Shown: positions 1 through 8,335 of the stretch, piece after piece
Numbering within the stretch: the first letter of the stretch is position 1
Layout of the letters: each line of letters begins with the position of its first letter
Assembly: GCA_002429045.1 (NCBI GenBank)
Contig: DIYM01000003.1
Coordinates: 1 to 19,969, forward strand
Direction: 5' to 3'
From: Phycisphaerales bacterium UBA6054
GTDB lineage: Bacteria; Planctomycetota; Phycisphaerae; Phycisphaerales; UBA1924
DNA length: 19,969 nucleotides
Notes under the pieces: generated by a model
Told to the model about the DNA's origin: nothing
Seen by the model: only the letters and a program-made list of their open reading frames with translations
Databases searched by the model: none
Position numbers and translations under genes: made by a program

Positions 1-1
1 G

Positions 2-1324
2 GCGGCGGCGCGGGGCGAGGTGTCGCGCCTGGATGCGAGCGGAGAAGCATCGCGCCTGGCGCGCGAGCGGGCCGAGGCACAGGTCGAGCAGTTCGGGCGT
101 GAGGTCGGGCGGTTGGAAGCCGAGCTCGGCGAGGCCGGGGCCCGGGCGGACGAATCGTCGCGGCGGGTGCTGGAGCTGAGCGAGGCCCGGGCGGACCTGG
201 CGGCGAAGCTGAACGCGTCGGAGAGGCGGCACCAGGAGTTGGTGGGCGACGAGCAGCGCATGAAAGCGCAGTTCGAAGCGCTGGGCTCGAAGACGATCCG
301 CGAGAGCCAGGAGACGCTGGGCAGGGTGCTGGCCGAGCGCTTGAAGGCGGCGGATGAGAAGACGAGGGCCGAGGACGAGCGGCGACGCGAGTCGGTGGAG
401 GCGCTCGTCAAGCCGATCAAGGAAACGCTCACGAAGGCGAGCGAGCAGATCACGCAGCTCGACGAGCGTGTGAAGGCGTCGAGCGCGTCGAATGATTCGC
501 TCAAGGAAGAGACCGCGCGCCTGGCCCGGGCGCTCTCGCGCCCGGAGATCCGCGGGCAGTACGGCGAGATCCAGCTGCGCCGGGTCGCGGAGCTGGCGGG
601 GATGACGAGCTATTGCGATTTCTCGATGCAGGACAGCCGGCGCGACGGCGAGGGTGCGCTGCAGCGGCCGGACATGATCGTGCGGCTGCCGAACGAGCGT
701 GTGGTGGTCGTGGATGCCAAGGCGAACGTGCAGGCGTACATCGATGCGGTGAACGCGTCGGACGACGAAGAGCGCGAGGCGCACCTCACACGGTTCGCCC
801 GGCACGTGGGCGAGCAGGTGAAGAAGCTGAGCGACAAAAAGTACTGGTCGCTGTATGACGGGCGGTCGGCGGAGTTTGTGGTGATGTTCGTGCCGGGGGA
901 TCACTTTATTGATGCGGCGCTGGCGCGTCGGCCGGAGCTTTTGGAGCGGGCGGCGCAGGAGAACGTGATCCTGGCGAGCCCGAGTACGCTGATCGGGCTG
1001 CTGCGGGCGGTGGCGGTCGGGTGGCGTGAGCAGGCGTTGACCGAGCAGGCGGCGGCGCTGTTCGAGCTGGGCAAAGAGCTGCACGAGCGCGCGAGCACGG
1101 CGTTCGAGCACGCCGACAGCCTGGGCAAGGCGATCAAGGCGAGCGTGGAACGGTACAACAAGCTGGTCGGCTCGATCGACACGCGGATGGTGCCGACGCT
1201 GCGCCGGTTCGAGGACGCGGGGGCCAAGAGCCCGAAGGCGCTGGTGGAGCCGAAGCCGGTGGAGGGGGAGCTGCGCGGGCTGGCGGCGGGTGAACAGTTC
1301 CCGCTGGACGGTGCCTCCGGCTAG
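2..1324 (+). CDS. rmuC: DNA recombination protein RmuC, 5'-truncated by the window edge
   Basis: RmuC-family proteins limit recombination at inverted repeats and carry a putative nuclease-like core; the biochemical activity is not firmly established. The reading frame is open to the left edge. A GTG at 20 could be read as a start, but the family normally has an N-terminal membrane segment, absent here, so the gene probably begins upstream. Counting from the GTG, residues 1-150 are charged, Ala/Glu/Arg-rich coiled coil. The conserved RmuC core follows: RPEIRGQYGEIQLRRV near 175, then RPDMIVRLP and VVVVDAKANV around 232. The latter resembles the D...(D/E)xK pattern of restriction-endonuclease-like folds. 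EFVVMFVPGDHF and the ASPSTLIGLLRAVAVGWR block come next, both hallmarks of the family. The stop TAG abuts the stop of the convergent small gene with no intergenic base. Family assignment is secure; the true start is outside the window. Confidence 0.93.
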   Translation, partial: AAARGEVSRLDASGEASRLARERAEAQVEQFGREVGRLEAELGEAGARADESSRRVLELSEARADLAAKLNASERRHQELVGDEQRMKAQFEALGSKTIRESQETLGRVLAERLKAADEKTRAEDERRRESVEALVKPIKETLTKASEQITQLDERVKASSASNDSLKEETARLARALSRPEIRGQYGEIQLRRVAELAGMTSYCDFSMQDSRRDGEGALQRPDMIVRLPNERVVVVDAKANVQAYIDAVNASDDEEREAHLTRFARHVGEQVKKLSDKKYWSLYDGRSAEFVVMFVPGDHFIDAALARRPELLERAAQENVILASPSTLIGLLRAVAVGWREQALTEQAAALFELGKELHERASTAFEHADSLGKAIKASVERYNKLVGSIDTRMVPTLRRFEDAGAKSPKALVEPKPVEGELRGLAAGEQFPLDGASG

Positions 1325-1603
1325 CTACGCGTCCAACTCGGCCTCGAGTTCGTTGATGCGGAGGGTGTTGGCTTTCGCTTCGTCTTTGTAGAGTTTCGCG
1401 AAGGTCATGCGGCTGCAGTTGGTGCAGCGGGCGAGGATGCGCTTGCCCTTGGATGAGGCCTGGATGCGGGTGATGCCGCGTTCGAGGGCGGGGGCGGCGT
1501 GGCCGCACTTGGGGCACTCGACAACCCATTGCTCGGCGGAACGTCGGCGCGGGTTGCCCTCGGGGAGGTTCTCGACGCGGCGTTGTATAAAGCGGGCGAG
1601 CAT
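1325..1603 (-). CDS. Small CxxC/CxxC zinc-ribbon-like hypothetical protein (92 aa)
   Basis: I do not recognise a named family. The 92-residue protein has two CxxC knuckles, CPKC (Cys30/Cys33) and CTNC (Cys60/Cys63), spaced as in a zinc ribbon, so zinc binding is likely. The N-terminus is Arg-rich. The last 25 residues are charged and predicted helical (KLYKDEAKANTLRINELEAEL), possibly a short coiled coil. The start is well supported: an AAGGAG Shine-Dalgarno lies 6 nt before the ATG at 1603. The gene is convergent with rmuC; its TAG stop directly abuts the rmuC TAG. A role in nucleic-acid or protein binding would fit a ribbon fold but is only an inference. A standalone ORF with a good ribosome binding site and an intact Cys pattern is probably real despite its size. 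Confidence 0.72.
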   Translation of the reverse strand: MLARFIQRRVENLPEGNPRRRSAEQWVVECPKCGHAAPALERGITRIQASSKGKRILARCTNCSRMTFAKLYKDEAKANTLRINELEAELDA

Positions 1604-1693
1604 CGCTTGCTCCTTCGAGAATGAAGGTAGCAGGTTTCGGTGCCGAACGGAAGCGTGTGGTCGCGGGCGGGCGTTCGGGTTATCTGCCGGGGC

Positions 1694-2257
1694 TCAGGCC
1701 GCGGGGACGGGGCTGCTGGGCGCGGCCGGGGCTGCTTTGGGGACGTAGCCGAAGCGTTTGGCGATCTCGACGGTGCGGTACCTGAAGATGTTGACGACGT
1801 CGCGTTGGACGAAGAACTTGTTGACGATGGGGGCGAGCGGGCCGCCGGCGGGGCGGTACTCGACGCGGTCTTTGCAGAGGGTGCCCCCGTCCGGGGTCGG
1901 GGTGAAGGTGTGGGTGTGGTGCCAGCGTTCGTAGGGGCCCTTGAGTTGCTGGTCGACGAAGCGGTGCGGCGGGTCCCAGACTTCGATCTCGGTGCGCCAG
2001 CGGATGGGGATGCCGCGGACGCGGAGCCTGTAGTCGATGAGGGCCCCGGGCTTCATGTCGATGGGCTTGGGGGTGAGCACCTCGAACTTGAGCATGCCCG
2101 GCGTGAGTTCCTGCAGGTTGTACGCGTCGGCGAAGAATGGGAAGAGGTCTTCGAGCGGCGTGGTGACGGTTTGCTCGCACTCGAGGAGCCAGTAGCGGCC
2201 GTGCCGCTGGACGGAGATGCGGGCGTCGAGATCCTCGTAGCGCGGGGTCGTGCTCAT
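1694..2257 (-). CDS. SRPBCC-superfamily (START/polyketide cyclase-like) protein
   Basis: A 187-residue protein with the features of the SRPBCC ligand-binding fold. After a short leader comes a strand-rich segment (QTVTTPLEDLFPFFADAYN) in which the first helix follows the usual 'v.ap.e.vF.f..d..nl..l.P' pattern. Then FEVLTPKPIDMKPGALIDYRLRV, an alternating-strand stretch with RWRTEIEVWDPPHRFVDQQLKGPYERWHH, and a final amphipathic helix (FFVQRDVVNIFRYR). Such proteins (COG4276-like) bind hydrophobic ligands; no substrate can be named. The C-terminus is Ala/Pro-rich and probably disordered. I start at ATG 2257 (MSTTPRYEDLD); an in-frame TTG at 2263 would add two residues. No Shine-Dalgarno is obvious. 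The gene is divergent from gdhA across about 110 bp, so shared regulation is possible but unproven. Confidence 0.8.
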   Translation of the reverse strand: MSTTPRYEDLDARISVQRHGRYWLLECEQTVTTPLEDLFPFFADAYNLQELTPGMLKFEVLTPKPIDMKPGALIDYRLRVRGIPIRWRTEIEVWDPPHRFVDQQLKGPYERWHHTHTFTPTPDGGTLCKDRVEYRPAGGPLAPIVNKFFVQRDVVNIFRYRTVEIAKRFGYVPKAAPAAPSSPVPAA

Positions 2258-2308
2258 GCCCAAAGATTCGGCGGAGCGCGCCGGCGCGATGCATGACGGT
2301 CGCGAGCA

Positions 2309-2322
2309 CGAAACAAGTTTCG
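2309..2322. promoter_or_regulatory. 14-bp palindrome in the gdhA upstream region, candidate operator
   Basis: CGAAAC-aa-GTTTCG is a perfect 6-bp inverted repeat with a 2-nt centre. It lies about 50-60 bp before the gdhA ATG and in the divergent spacer shared with the SRPBCC gene. Its AT-rich core contrasts with the GC-rich surroundings, as expected of a dimeric regulator site. No regulator can be named, and a 6-bp arm could occur by chance. Confidence 0.3.
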
Positions 2323-2359
2323 GTGGGCCTGCGGATTGGGCGGGTGGTCCGGGGTGGAT

Positions 2360-2365
2360 TATCGT
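2360..2365 (+). promoter_or_regulatory. Candidate -10 element of gdhA (TATCGT), leaderless geometry
   Basis: TATCGT ends 5 nt before the gdhA ATG at 2371, so initiation 6-7 nt downstream would place the transcript start at or next to the start codon. No Shine-Dalgarno is present before this ATG. The best -35 match is weak (TTGGGC near 2336). The same arrangement recurs at three other genes in the window. Confidence 0.4.
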
Positions 2366-2370
2366 GGCCT

Positions 2371-3714
2371 ATGACCACAGCCACCATGCCGCACGCCGAT
2401 CTGACCGAACTCATCGATGCCGTGAACCCGGGCGACCTCTATCGCTCGGCGATCGAGGAGACCGCCGACTCGATCGCGCCCGTGATCGCCCAGAACAAGG
2501 CCTACCAAGACGCTCGGGTGTTCGAGCGGATGCTGATCCCCGACCGGGTGATCCGCTTCCGGGTCGAGTGGGTGGACGACTCGGGCCAGGTGCGGGTGAA
2601 CACCGGCTGGCGTGTCGAGCACTCGAACCTGATCGGGCCTTACAAGGGCGGGCTGCGGTTCCACCCGAGCGTGACCGAGGACACGCTGCAGTTCCTGGCG
2701 TACGAGCAGTGCTTCAAGAACGCCCTGACCGGGCTGCCGATTGGCGGCGGCAAGGGCGGGAGCGACTTCGACCCCAAGGGCAAGAGCGACCACGAGGTCA
2801 TGCGCTTCTGCCAGTCGTTCATGCGTGAGCTGGCGCGGCACATCGGGCCGGACATCGATGTGCCGGCGGGCGATATCGGGGTGGGCGGGCGTGAAGTGGG
2901 CTACCTCTACGGCCAGTGGGTCAAGATGACCAAGCGCCCGGTCGGCGTCCTGACCGGAAAGCCGGTCGGTTCGGGCGGGTTGCCCGGGCGGAGCGAGGCG
3001 ACGGGCTACGGCACGGTCGCGTTCGCCCGCGAGATGCTCGGGGATGGGGGCGACTCGCTCGAGGGCAAGCGGGTGATGATCTCGGGCGCCGGCAACGTGG
3101 CGCTGTACGCCGCCGAGCGGGCGCGGCAGCTTGGGGCGACCGTGGTGTCGCTCTCGGATTCGGGCGGCACCATCATCAGCGAGGGCGGGCTCGGCGACGA
3201 GCAGGTCCAGGAACTGATCGACTACAAAGAGAACCAACGCGGGCGTCTGAAGGACTGGTCGGGCTCGGGCGTGGCGTTCCACGCGGGCGAGACGCCCTGG
3301 GGCAAGACCGACGCGTCGGTTGTCCTGCCGTGCGCGACGCAGCACGAGCTGGACGCGGAGGGCGCCAATAAGGTGCTGGAGCGTGGCGCCAAGGTGGTCG
3401 CGGAGGGCGCGAACATGCCCTGCACGCACCGGGCCCGCGACCTGCTCATCGGGGGCGGCGTGCGGTTCGGGCCCGGCAAGGCCGCGAACGCGGGCGGGGT
3501 GGCGTGCTCGGGCTTCGAGATGCACCAGAACGCGACGCACGCTTCGTGGACCAAGAAGGACACGTTGAGCAAGCTGGACGACCTGATGAAGGACATCCAC
3601 GAGTTGGCCCGGAAACACGCGACCGACGCGGACGGCGTGCCGAACTACGGCGTGGGCGCGGACCGGGCCGGGTTCGTCAAGCTGGCGGACGCGATGGTGT
3701 CGATGGGGGTCTGA
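2371..3714 (+). CDS. gdhA: NADP-type glutamate dehydrogenase
   Basis: Catalyses reductive amination of 2-oxoglutarate with ammonium and NAD(P)H to give glutamate, in the cytoplasm, as an entry point of nitrogen assimilation. With the start at ATG 2371 the protein is 447 residues, the same length as the E. coli hexameric enzyme, and the conserved catalytic residues fall on the same numbers: Lys92 in PYKGGLRFHP, Lys128 in GGGKGGSDFDP... and Asp168 in VPAGDIGVGGRE. The Rossmann motif GAGNVA is at 239-244, followed by a SDSGG turn typical of NADP-preferring forms. NAGGVACSGFEMHQN near the C-terminus completes the signature. An in-frame ATG at 2293 would add 26 residues of non-conserved sequence and is rejected. 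There is no Shine-Dalgarno; a TATCGT hexamer 5 nt upstream suggests a leaderless mRNA. The UDG-family gene follows 33 bp downstream and may be cotranscribed. Confidence 0.97.
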   Translation: MTTATMPHADLTELIDAVNPGDLYRSAIEETADSIAPVIAQNKAYQDARVFERMLIPDRVIRFRVEWVDDSGQVRVNTGWRVEHSNLIGPYKGGLRFHPSVTEDTLQFLAYEQCFKNALTGLPIGGGKGGSDFDPKGKSDHEVMRFCQSFMRELARHIGPDIDVPAGDIGVGGREVGYLYGQWVKMTKRPVGVLTGKPVGSGGLPGRSEATGYGTVAFAREMLGDGGDSLEGKRVMISGAGNVALYAAERARQLGATVVSLSDSGGTIISEGGLGDEQVQELIDYKENQRGRLKDWSGSGVAFHAGETPWGKTDASVVLPCATQHELDAEGANKVLERGAKVVAEGANMPCTHRARDLLIGGGVRFGPGKAANAGGVACSGFEMHQNATHASWTKKDTLSKLDDLMKDIHELARKHATDADGVPNYGVGADRAGFVKLADAMVSMGV

Positions 3715-3747
3715 ATAACGGGCCGCTCGGCGGGGTTGCTGCTCGGT

Positions 3748-4347
3748 ATGGCTGTTGCTCTCAACGTGATCCGCGAGGCCCGGGCGTGCTCGGTGTGCGA
3801 GCCGCACCTTCCGCTCGGAGCGCGGCCGTTGCTTGGCGGCAACACCAAGTCACGCGTCGTGATCATCGGGCAGGCCCCGGGGCGGGTCGCACACGAGTCG
3901 GGCATCCCCTGGGACGACGCGAGCGGCGAGCGGTTGCGATCGTGGCTGGGTGTGGGCGACGCGTTCTACGACGAGTCGGTGTTCGCGCTGATGCCGATGG
4001 GGTTCTGCTTCCCGGGCGTCGGGCGGTCGGGCGACATGCCGCCGCGTGCGGAGTGTGCACCGCTGTGGCACGGGCGGGTGCTCGGGGGCTTCCGATCGAT
4101 CGAACTGCGGGTATACATCGGGAAGTACGCGATCGATGGGTATCTGAACGCGGACGGCAAGCGGTTCGAGAGCGTGACCGACGCGGTGCGGGCGTGGGAA
4201 GACCTGCTGCCGGGAGAGATCGCGCTGCCGCATCCATCTGGGCGCAACAACATCTGGCTCAAGAAGAACCCGTGGTTCGAGCGGCGGACGCTGCCGGCGT
4301 TGCGGGCGCGGGTCGCGGGCCTGATCTCGGGCCTGGTCTCGGGCTGA
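3748..4347 (+). CDS. Uracil-DNA glycosylase family protein (COG1573 type, probable 4Fe-4S)
   Basis: A 199-residue member of the uracil-DNA glycosylase superfamily, whose members remove uracil or related damaged bases from DNA. Motif A is GQAPG (41-45), followed by the G-x-P-W-x-x-x-SG-x-x-L stretch (IPWDDASGERL). Motif B is HPSGRN at 162-167, then NIWLKKNPWFE, strongly conserved in this subgroup. Four cysteines at 14, 17, 87 and 103 have nearly the spacing I recall for the cluster ligands of thermophilic family-4 enzymes (14, 17, 86, 102), so a [4Fe-4S] cluster is likely. Where family 4 has GEAPG, this protein has Gln instead of Glu, so its substrate range may differ. I chose ATG 3748; an in-frame TTG at 3736 adds four residues, and neither start has a convincing SD. 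The gene follows gdhA by 33 bp and is convergent with ftsH. Confidence 0.86.
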   Translation: MAVALNVIREARACSVCEPHLPLGARPLLGGNTKSRVVIIGQAPGRVAHESGIPWDDASGERLRSWLGVGDAFYDESVFALMPMGFCFPGVGRSGDMPPRAECAPLWHGRVLGGFRSIELRVYIGKYAIDGYLNADGKRFESVTDAVRAWEDLLPGEIALPHPSGRNNIWLKKNPWFERRTLPALRARVAGLISGLVSG

Positions 4348-4371
4348 GCCGCCCCGGTCCGGCGTGGTGGC

Positions 4372-4374
<3 letters not shown>
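4345..4374. terminator. Hairpin spanning both stop codons of convergent UDG-like gene and ftsH
   Basis: TGAGCCGCC (4345-4353) pairs with GGTGGCTCA (4366-4374) with one G-T wobble, giving a 9-bp stem and a 12-nt loop. The left arm begins with the TGA stop of the upstream gene and the right arm ends with the TGA (reverse strand) of ftsH, so one hairpin could serve both strands. There is no U-tract on either side, so it would be a pause or RNA-end stabiliser rather than a classical intrinsic terminator. Confidence 0.4.
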
Positions 4375-6561
<2,187 letters not shown>

Positions 6562-6681
6562 GCTTGTTCCCCGCGACCGACCGGAACGGGTGCAGATTGT
6601 GGTCCATCGGGCGTCGCGGAACGGCCGCGGGGAGCCCGTCTTGTGATGTTAGGGGGCGGTCGGTCGGCAGGCCCCGGTCTG

Positions 6682-6687
6682 TGTATA
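6682..6687 (-). promoter_or_regulatory. Possible -10 element for ftsH (TATACA)
   Basis: Within the 181-bp spacer between the LptE-like gene and ftsH, the minus strand reads TATACA in an otherwise GC-rich stretch, about 120 nt before the ftsH GTG. A second weak hexamer, TAACAT, lies about 30 nt closer to ftsH. No clear -35 accompanies either. It may give ftsH its own promoter separate from the upstream pair. Confidence 0.25.
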
Positions 6688-6742
6688 CGAAGAAGGAACC
6701 GGGGAAGATGGCGGTTTTGACGGGAAACCTCGCCCGGATGGG

Positions 6743-7273
6743 TTACCAGGCGGCCCTGAGAGACTCGACGATGTCCCTGGCGAGTTCGTCGATGGCTTCC
6801 CGCTGACCGACCTCCAGGCGTTCCCCCACGCCGCGGGATGGCGCGAACACCCCGGTCGCGGTGAAGTTCTCACGGCTGACACGGGGCTGCCCGGTGCGGT
6901 TGTCCAGCCACGTGTACCGAACGGTGATTCGGTAGGATTGTTCTTCGACCAGGCCGGTCTGGGGGTCGTCTGAGAGTCGGCGCAGGTCGGTCTGCGTGAT
7001 CGCGCCGGAGAGGGTGGTGTCCGCGGTGTCTGAAGCGACGACGCGGTAGGGCGTGTGGCGCTGCAGGCGTTTGACGATGGCGTCGGTGAGCTGGGTTTCG
7101 AGACCGCGGCTGAATGTCTCGTTCTTGAAGATCGGCACCGAGACGGTCTGGATACCGGTGTCGTATGTGTCGGCGAAGGCGTAGCCGGCGGTGGGGTCGG
7201 TCGAGCAGCCTGCGAGCAGGAGGACACCCCAGGCGATCGAGGCGGCGGGGGCGAGCAACGGTCGACGGTTCAT
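6743..7273 (-). CDS. lptE: LptE-like LPS-assembly outer-membrane lipoprotein
   Basis: A 176-residue lipoprotein. The N-terminus is a short Arg-containing leader, a hydrophobic run (ASIAWGVLLLAGC) and a lipobox LLAGC, so the mature protein is anchored through Cys25 or thereabouts. The body fits the LptE family: GYAFADTYDTGIQTVSVPIFKN is the conserved first strand ('tVaVp.f.N.t...gle..l..ai...l'), followed by LETQLTDAIVKRLQR, the TTLSGAIT strand and RITVRYTW. LptE plugs the LptD barrel that inserts lipopolysaccharide in the outer membrane. The ATG at 7273 overlaps the TGA of the upstream BamD-like gene by four bases (ATGA), so translational coupling is expected. The frame is open far upstream, but the lipobox fixes the start. 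The family is divergent in sequence, so the exact partner role is inferred. Confidence 0.8.
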   Translation of the reverse strand: MNRRPLLAPAASIAWGVLLLAGCSTDPTAGYAFADTYDTGIQTVSVPIFKNETFSRGLETQLTDAIVKRLQRHTPYRVVASDTADTTLSGAITQTDLRRLSDDPQTGLVEEQSYRITVRYTWLDNRTGQPRVSRENFTATGVFAPSRGVGERLEVGQREAIDELARDIVESLRAAW

Positions 7274-8286
7274 GCGTCGTCCTCCGCGCCCGTATCGGCT
7301 GGCTCGGCCGGCCCGGCGCCGTCCGCGGGCGGGTCGATCGCGAGCCATCCGCGCCCGAGCATGATATCGATCGCTTCGTTGGCGGCGTTGGTGCCGAAGT
7401 GGCGGCGGATCATGCGGGCGAGCACGAACCGTCCGCTGGTGTCGTCGCCGGTCTTGAGGTACCAGCGTGCGGTCTGGAGCGCTTGCTGGGCCGCGGATTC
7501 GTCGACCCAGGTCTCGAGCCCGTCGATCACGCCCGTCCGGGCGGTCTCGCCGGGGTAGGTACGTCGGTACTCTTCCATGAGCACCTTCGCGTCGATGAGC
7601 CCGGATCCGTCGTAGCGCGGGCCCTTGAACCGTGCGATGCTGCACTCGATCTCGCGGAGCATCGCGAAGCGGTAGTGCTCCGAATCGGGGTAGTTGACGC
7701 GGAAGATCGAGTACATCTCGGCGGCGAGGGCCAGCTCGCGACGCCCGTAGTAATGGGCGGCCAGGTCCAGCGCGGCTTGCTCGGCCAGCGCCGAACCGGG
7801 GAGCCTTTCTTGCACGCGGATGAGCAGGTCTTCGCCGGTGAGCCTGGCGTTCTCCCAGCGGATCCCGAGGAAGCGCCGGCGGAGCCCGTTGATGTACGCC
7901 AGGCCGATCTCGTACTCGCGCTCGACGGCGCGGGCGTAGAAGGGCGTGGCGGAGAAATCGCGGATGACCGTCTCGTAGTCGAAGAGCGACTTGTACTCCC
8001 GGTCGTCGGCCAGGCGGGCTTCGGCGCGGAGAAAGTATGCTTCGGCGAGGTAGGGGTTCCGGGTGCGGTCGTTGGCGTCGAGCCACTCGGTGAGTTGCTC
8101 TTCGGCCCGGCGTGGCTTGCCCTCGGCCAGGAGCTTGCGGGCCTGCCACATGGCGTGCTCGTCGGTGCCCGCCTCTGGCGCGGCGGTCTGCTGCCACCCG
8201 CCGTCTTCTTCGAGCGTGAACTCGGTGCCCTGGGCGTGGGCGACCGAGGCGAGCAGCAGCGGCAGGGCGAGCAGGGTCCTGATCAT
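7270..8286 (-). CDS. BamD/YfiO-like tetratricopeptide repeat exported protein
   Basis: A 338-residue exported protein made of TPR-like helices. The leader MIRTLLALPLLLASVAHA is followed by Gln-Gly, a signal peptidase I-type site; there is no lipobox Cys, unlike classical BamD. Helical repeats follow: KLLAEGKPRRAEEQLTEWL; PYLAEAYFLRAEARL; YETVIRDFSATPFYARA; ALAEQAALDLAAHYYGRRELALAAEMY. The last contains the 'A.....A..yy....y..A...Y..f...yP.S.....A' signature of the BamD family (SIFRVNYPDSEHYRFAMLREIECSI). The C-terminal 30 residues are Pro/Ala/Asp-rich. It is coupled to the LptE-like gene by an ATGA overlap, which supports a role in outer-membrane assembly, although a general TPR scaffold is possible. 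The start at ATG 8286 is set by the leader; a TATCCT hexamer lies 6 nt upstream and there is no SD. Confidence 0.8.
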   Translation of the reverse strand: MIRTLLALPLLLASVAHAQGTEFTLEEDGGWQQTAAPEAGTDEHAMWQARKLLAEGKPRRAEEQLTEWLDANDRTRNPYLAEAYFLRAEARLADDREYKSLFDYETVIRDFSATPFYARAVEREYEIGLAYINGLRRRFLGIRWENARLTGEDLLIRVQERLPGSALAEQAALDLAAHYYGRRELALAAEMYSIFRVNYPDSEHYRFAMLREIECSIARFKGPRYDGSGLIDAKVLMEEYRRTYPGETARTGVIDGLETWVDESAAQQALQTARWYLKTGDDTSGRFVLARMIRRHFGTNAANEAIDIMLGRGWLAIDPPADGAGPAEPADTGAEDDA

Positions 8287-8292
8287 GCATTC

Positions 8293-8298
8293 AGGATA
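8293..8298 (-). promoter_or_regulatory. Candidate -10 (TATCCT) of the BamD-like gene, leaderless geometry
   Basis: On the minus strand TATCCT is followed by exactly 6 nt and then the ATG at 8286. There is no Shine-Dalgarno. The spacing puts the expected transcription start at the A of the start codon. It lies within the 49-bp divergent spacer shared with the LysR gene. Confidence 0.42.
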
Positions 8299-8323
8299 GC
8301 GGGCAGACGGTTTGGCGGTGCGA

Positions 8324-8329
8324 TAGGCT
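8324..8329 (+). promoter_or_regulatory. Candidate -10 (TAGGCT) of the LysR gene, leaderless geometry
   Basis: TAGGCT is followed by 6 nt and then ATG 8336. The match to TATAAT is poor (TANNNT only), but the distance is identical to that on the other side of this spacer and before the retropepsin-like gene. No Shine-Dalgarno precedes the start. Confidence 0.33.
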
Positions 8330-8335
8330 CCCGTG

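Noticed and set aside
2293..2370. Upstream ATG extending gdhA by 26 residues
   Set aside because: The extension is not conserved-looking and runs through the divergent promoter region; the 2371 start reproduces E. coli residue numbering.
2359..3807. Minus-strand frame of 482 codons opposite gdhA
   Set aside because: Shadow of gdhA, whose catalytic residues and length match the E. coli enzyme.
6574..6667. GACCGACCG / CGGTCGGTC inverted repeat in the lptE-ftsH spacer
   Set aside because: About 9-10 bp arms roughly 75 bp apart in simple GC-rich sequence; too distant and low-complexity to call a site.
7274..8290. Upstream extension of the LptE-like frame to 515 codons
   Set aside because: The signal peptide and lipobox fix the start at 7273, and the extension overlaps the BamD-like gene.
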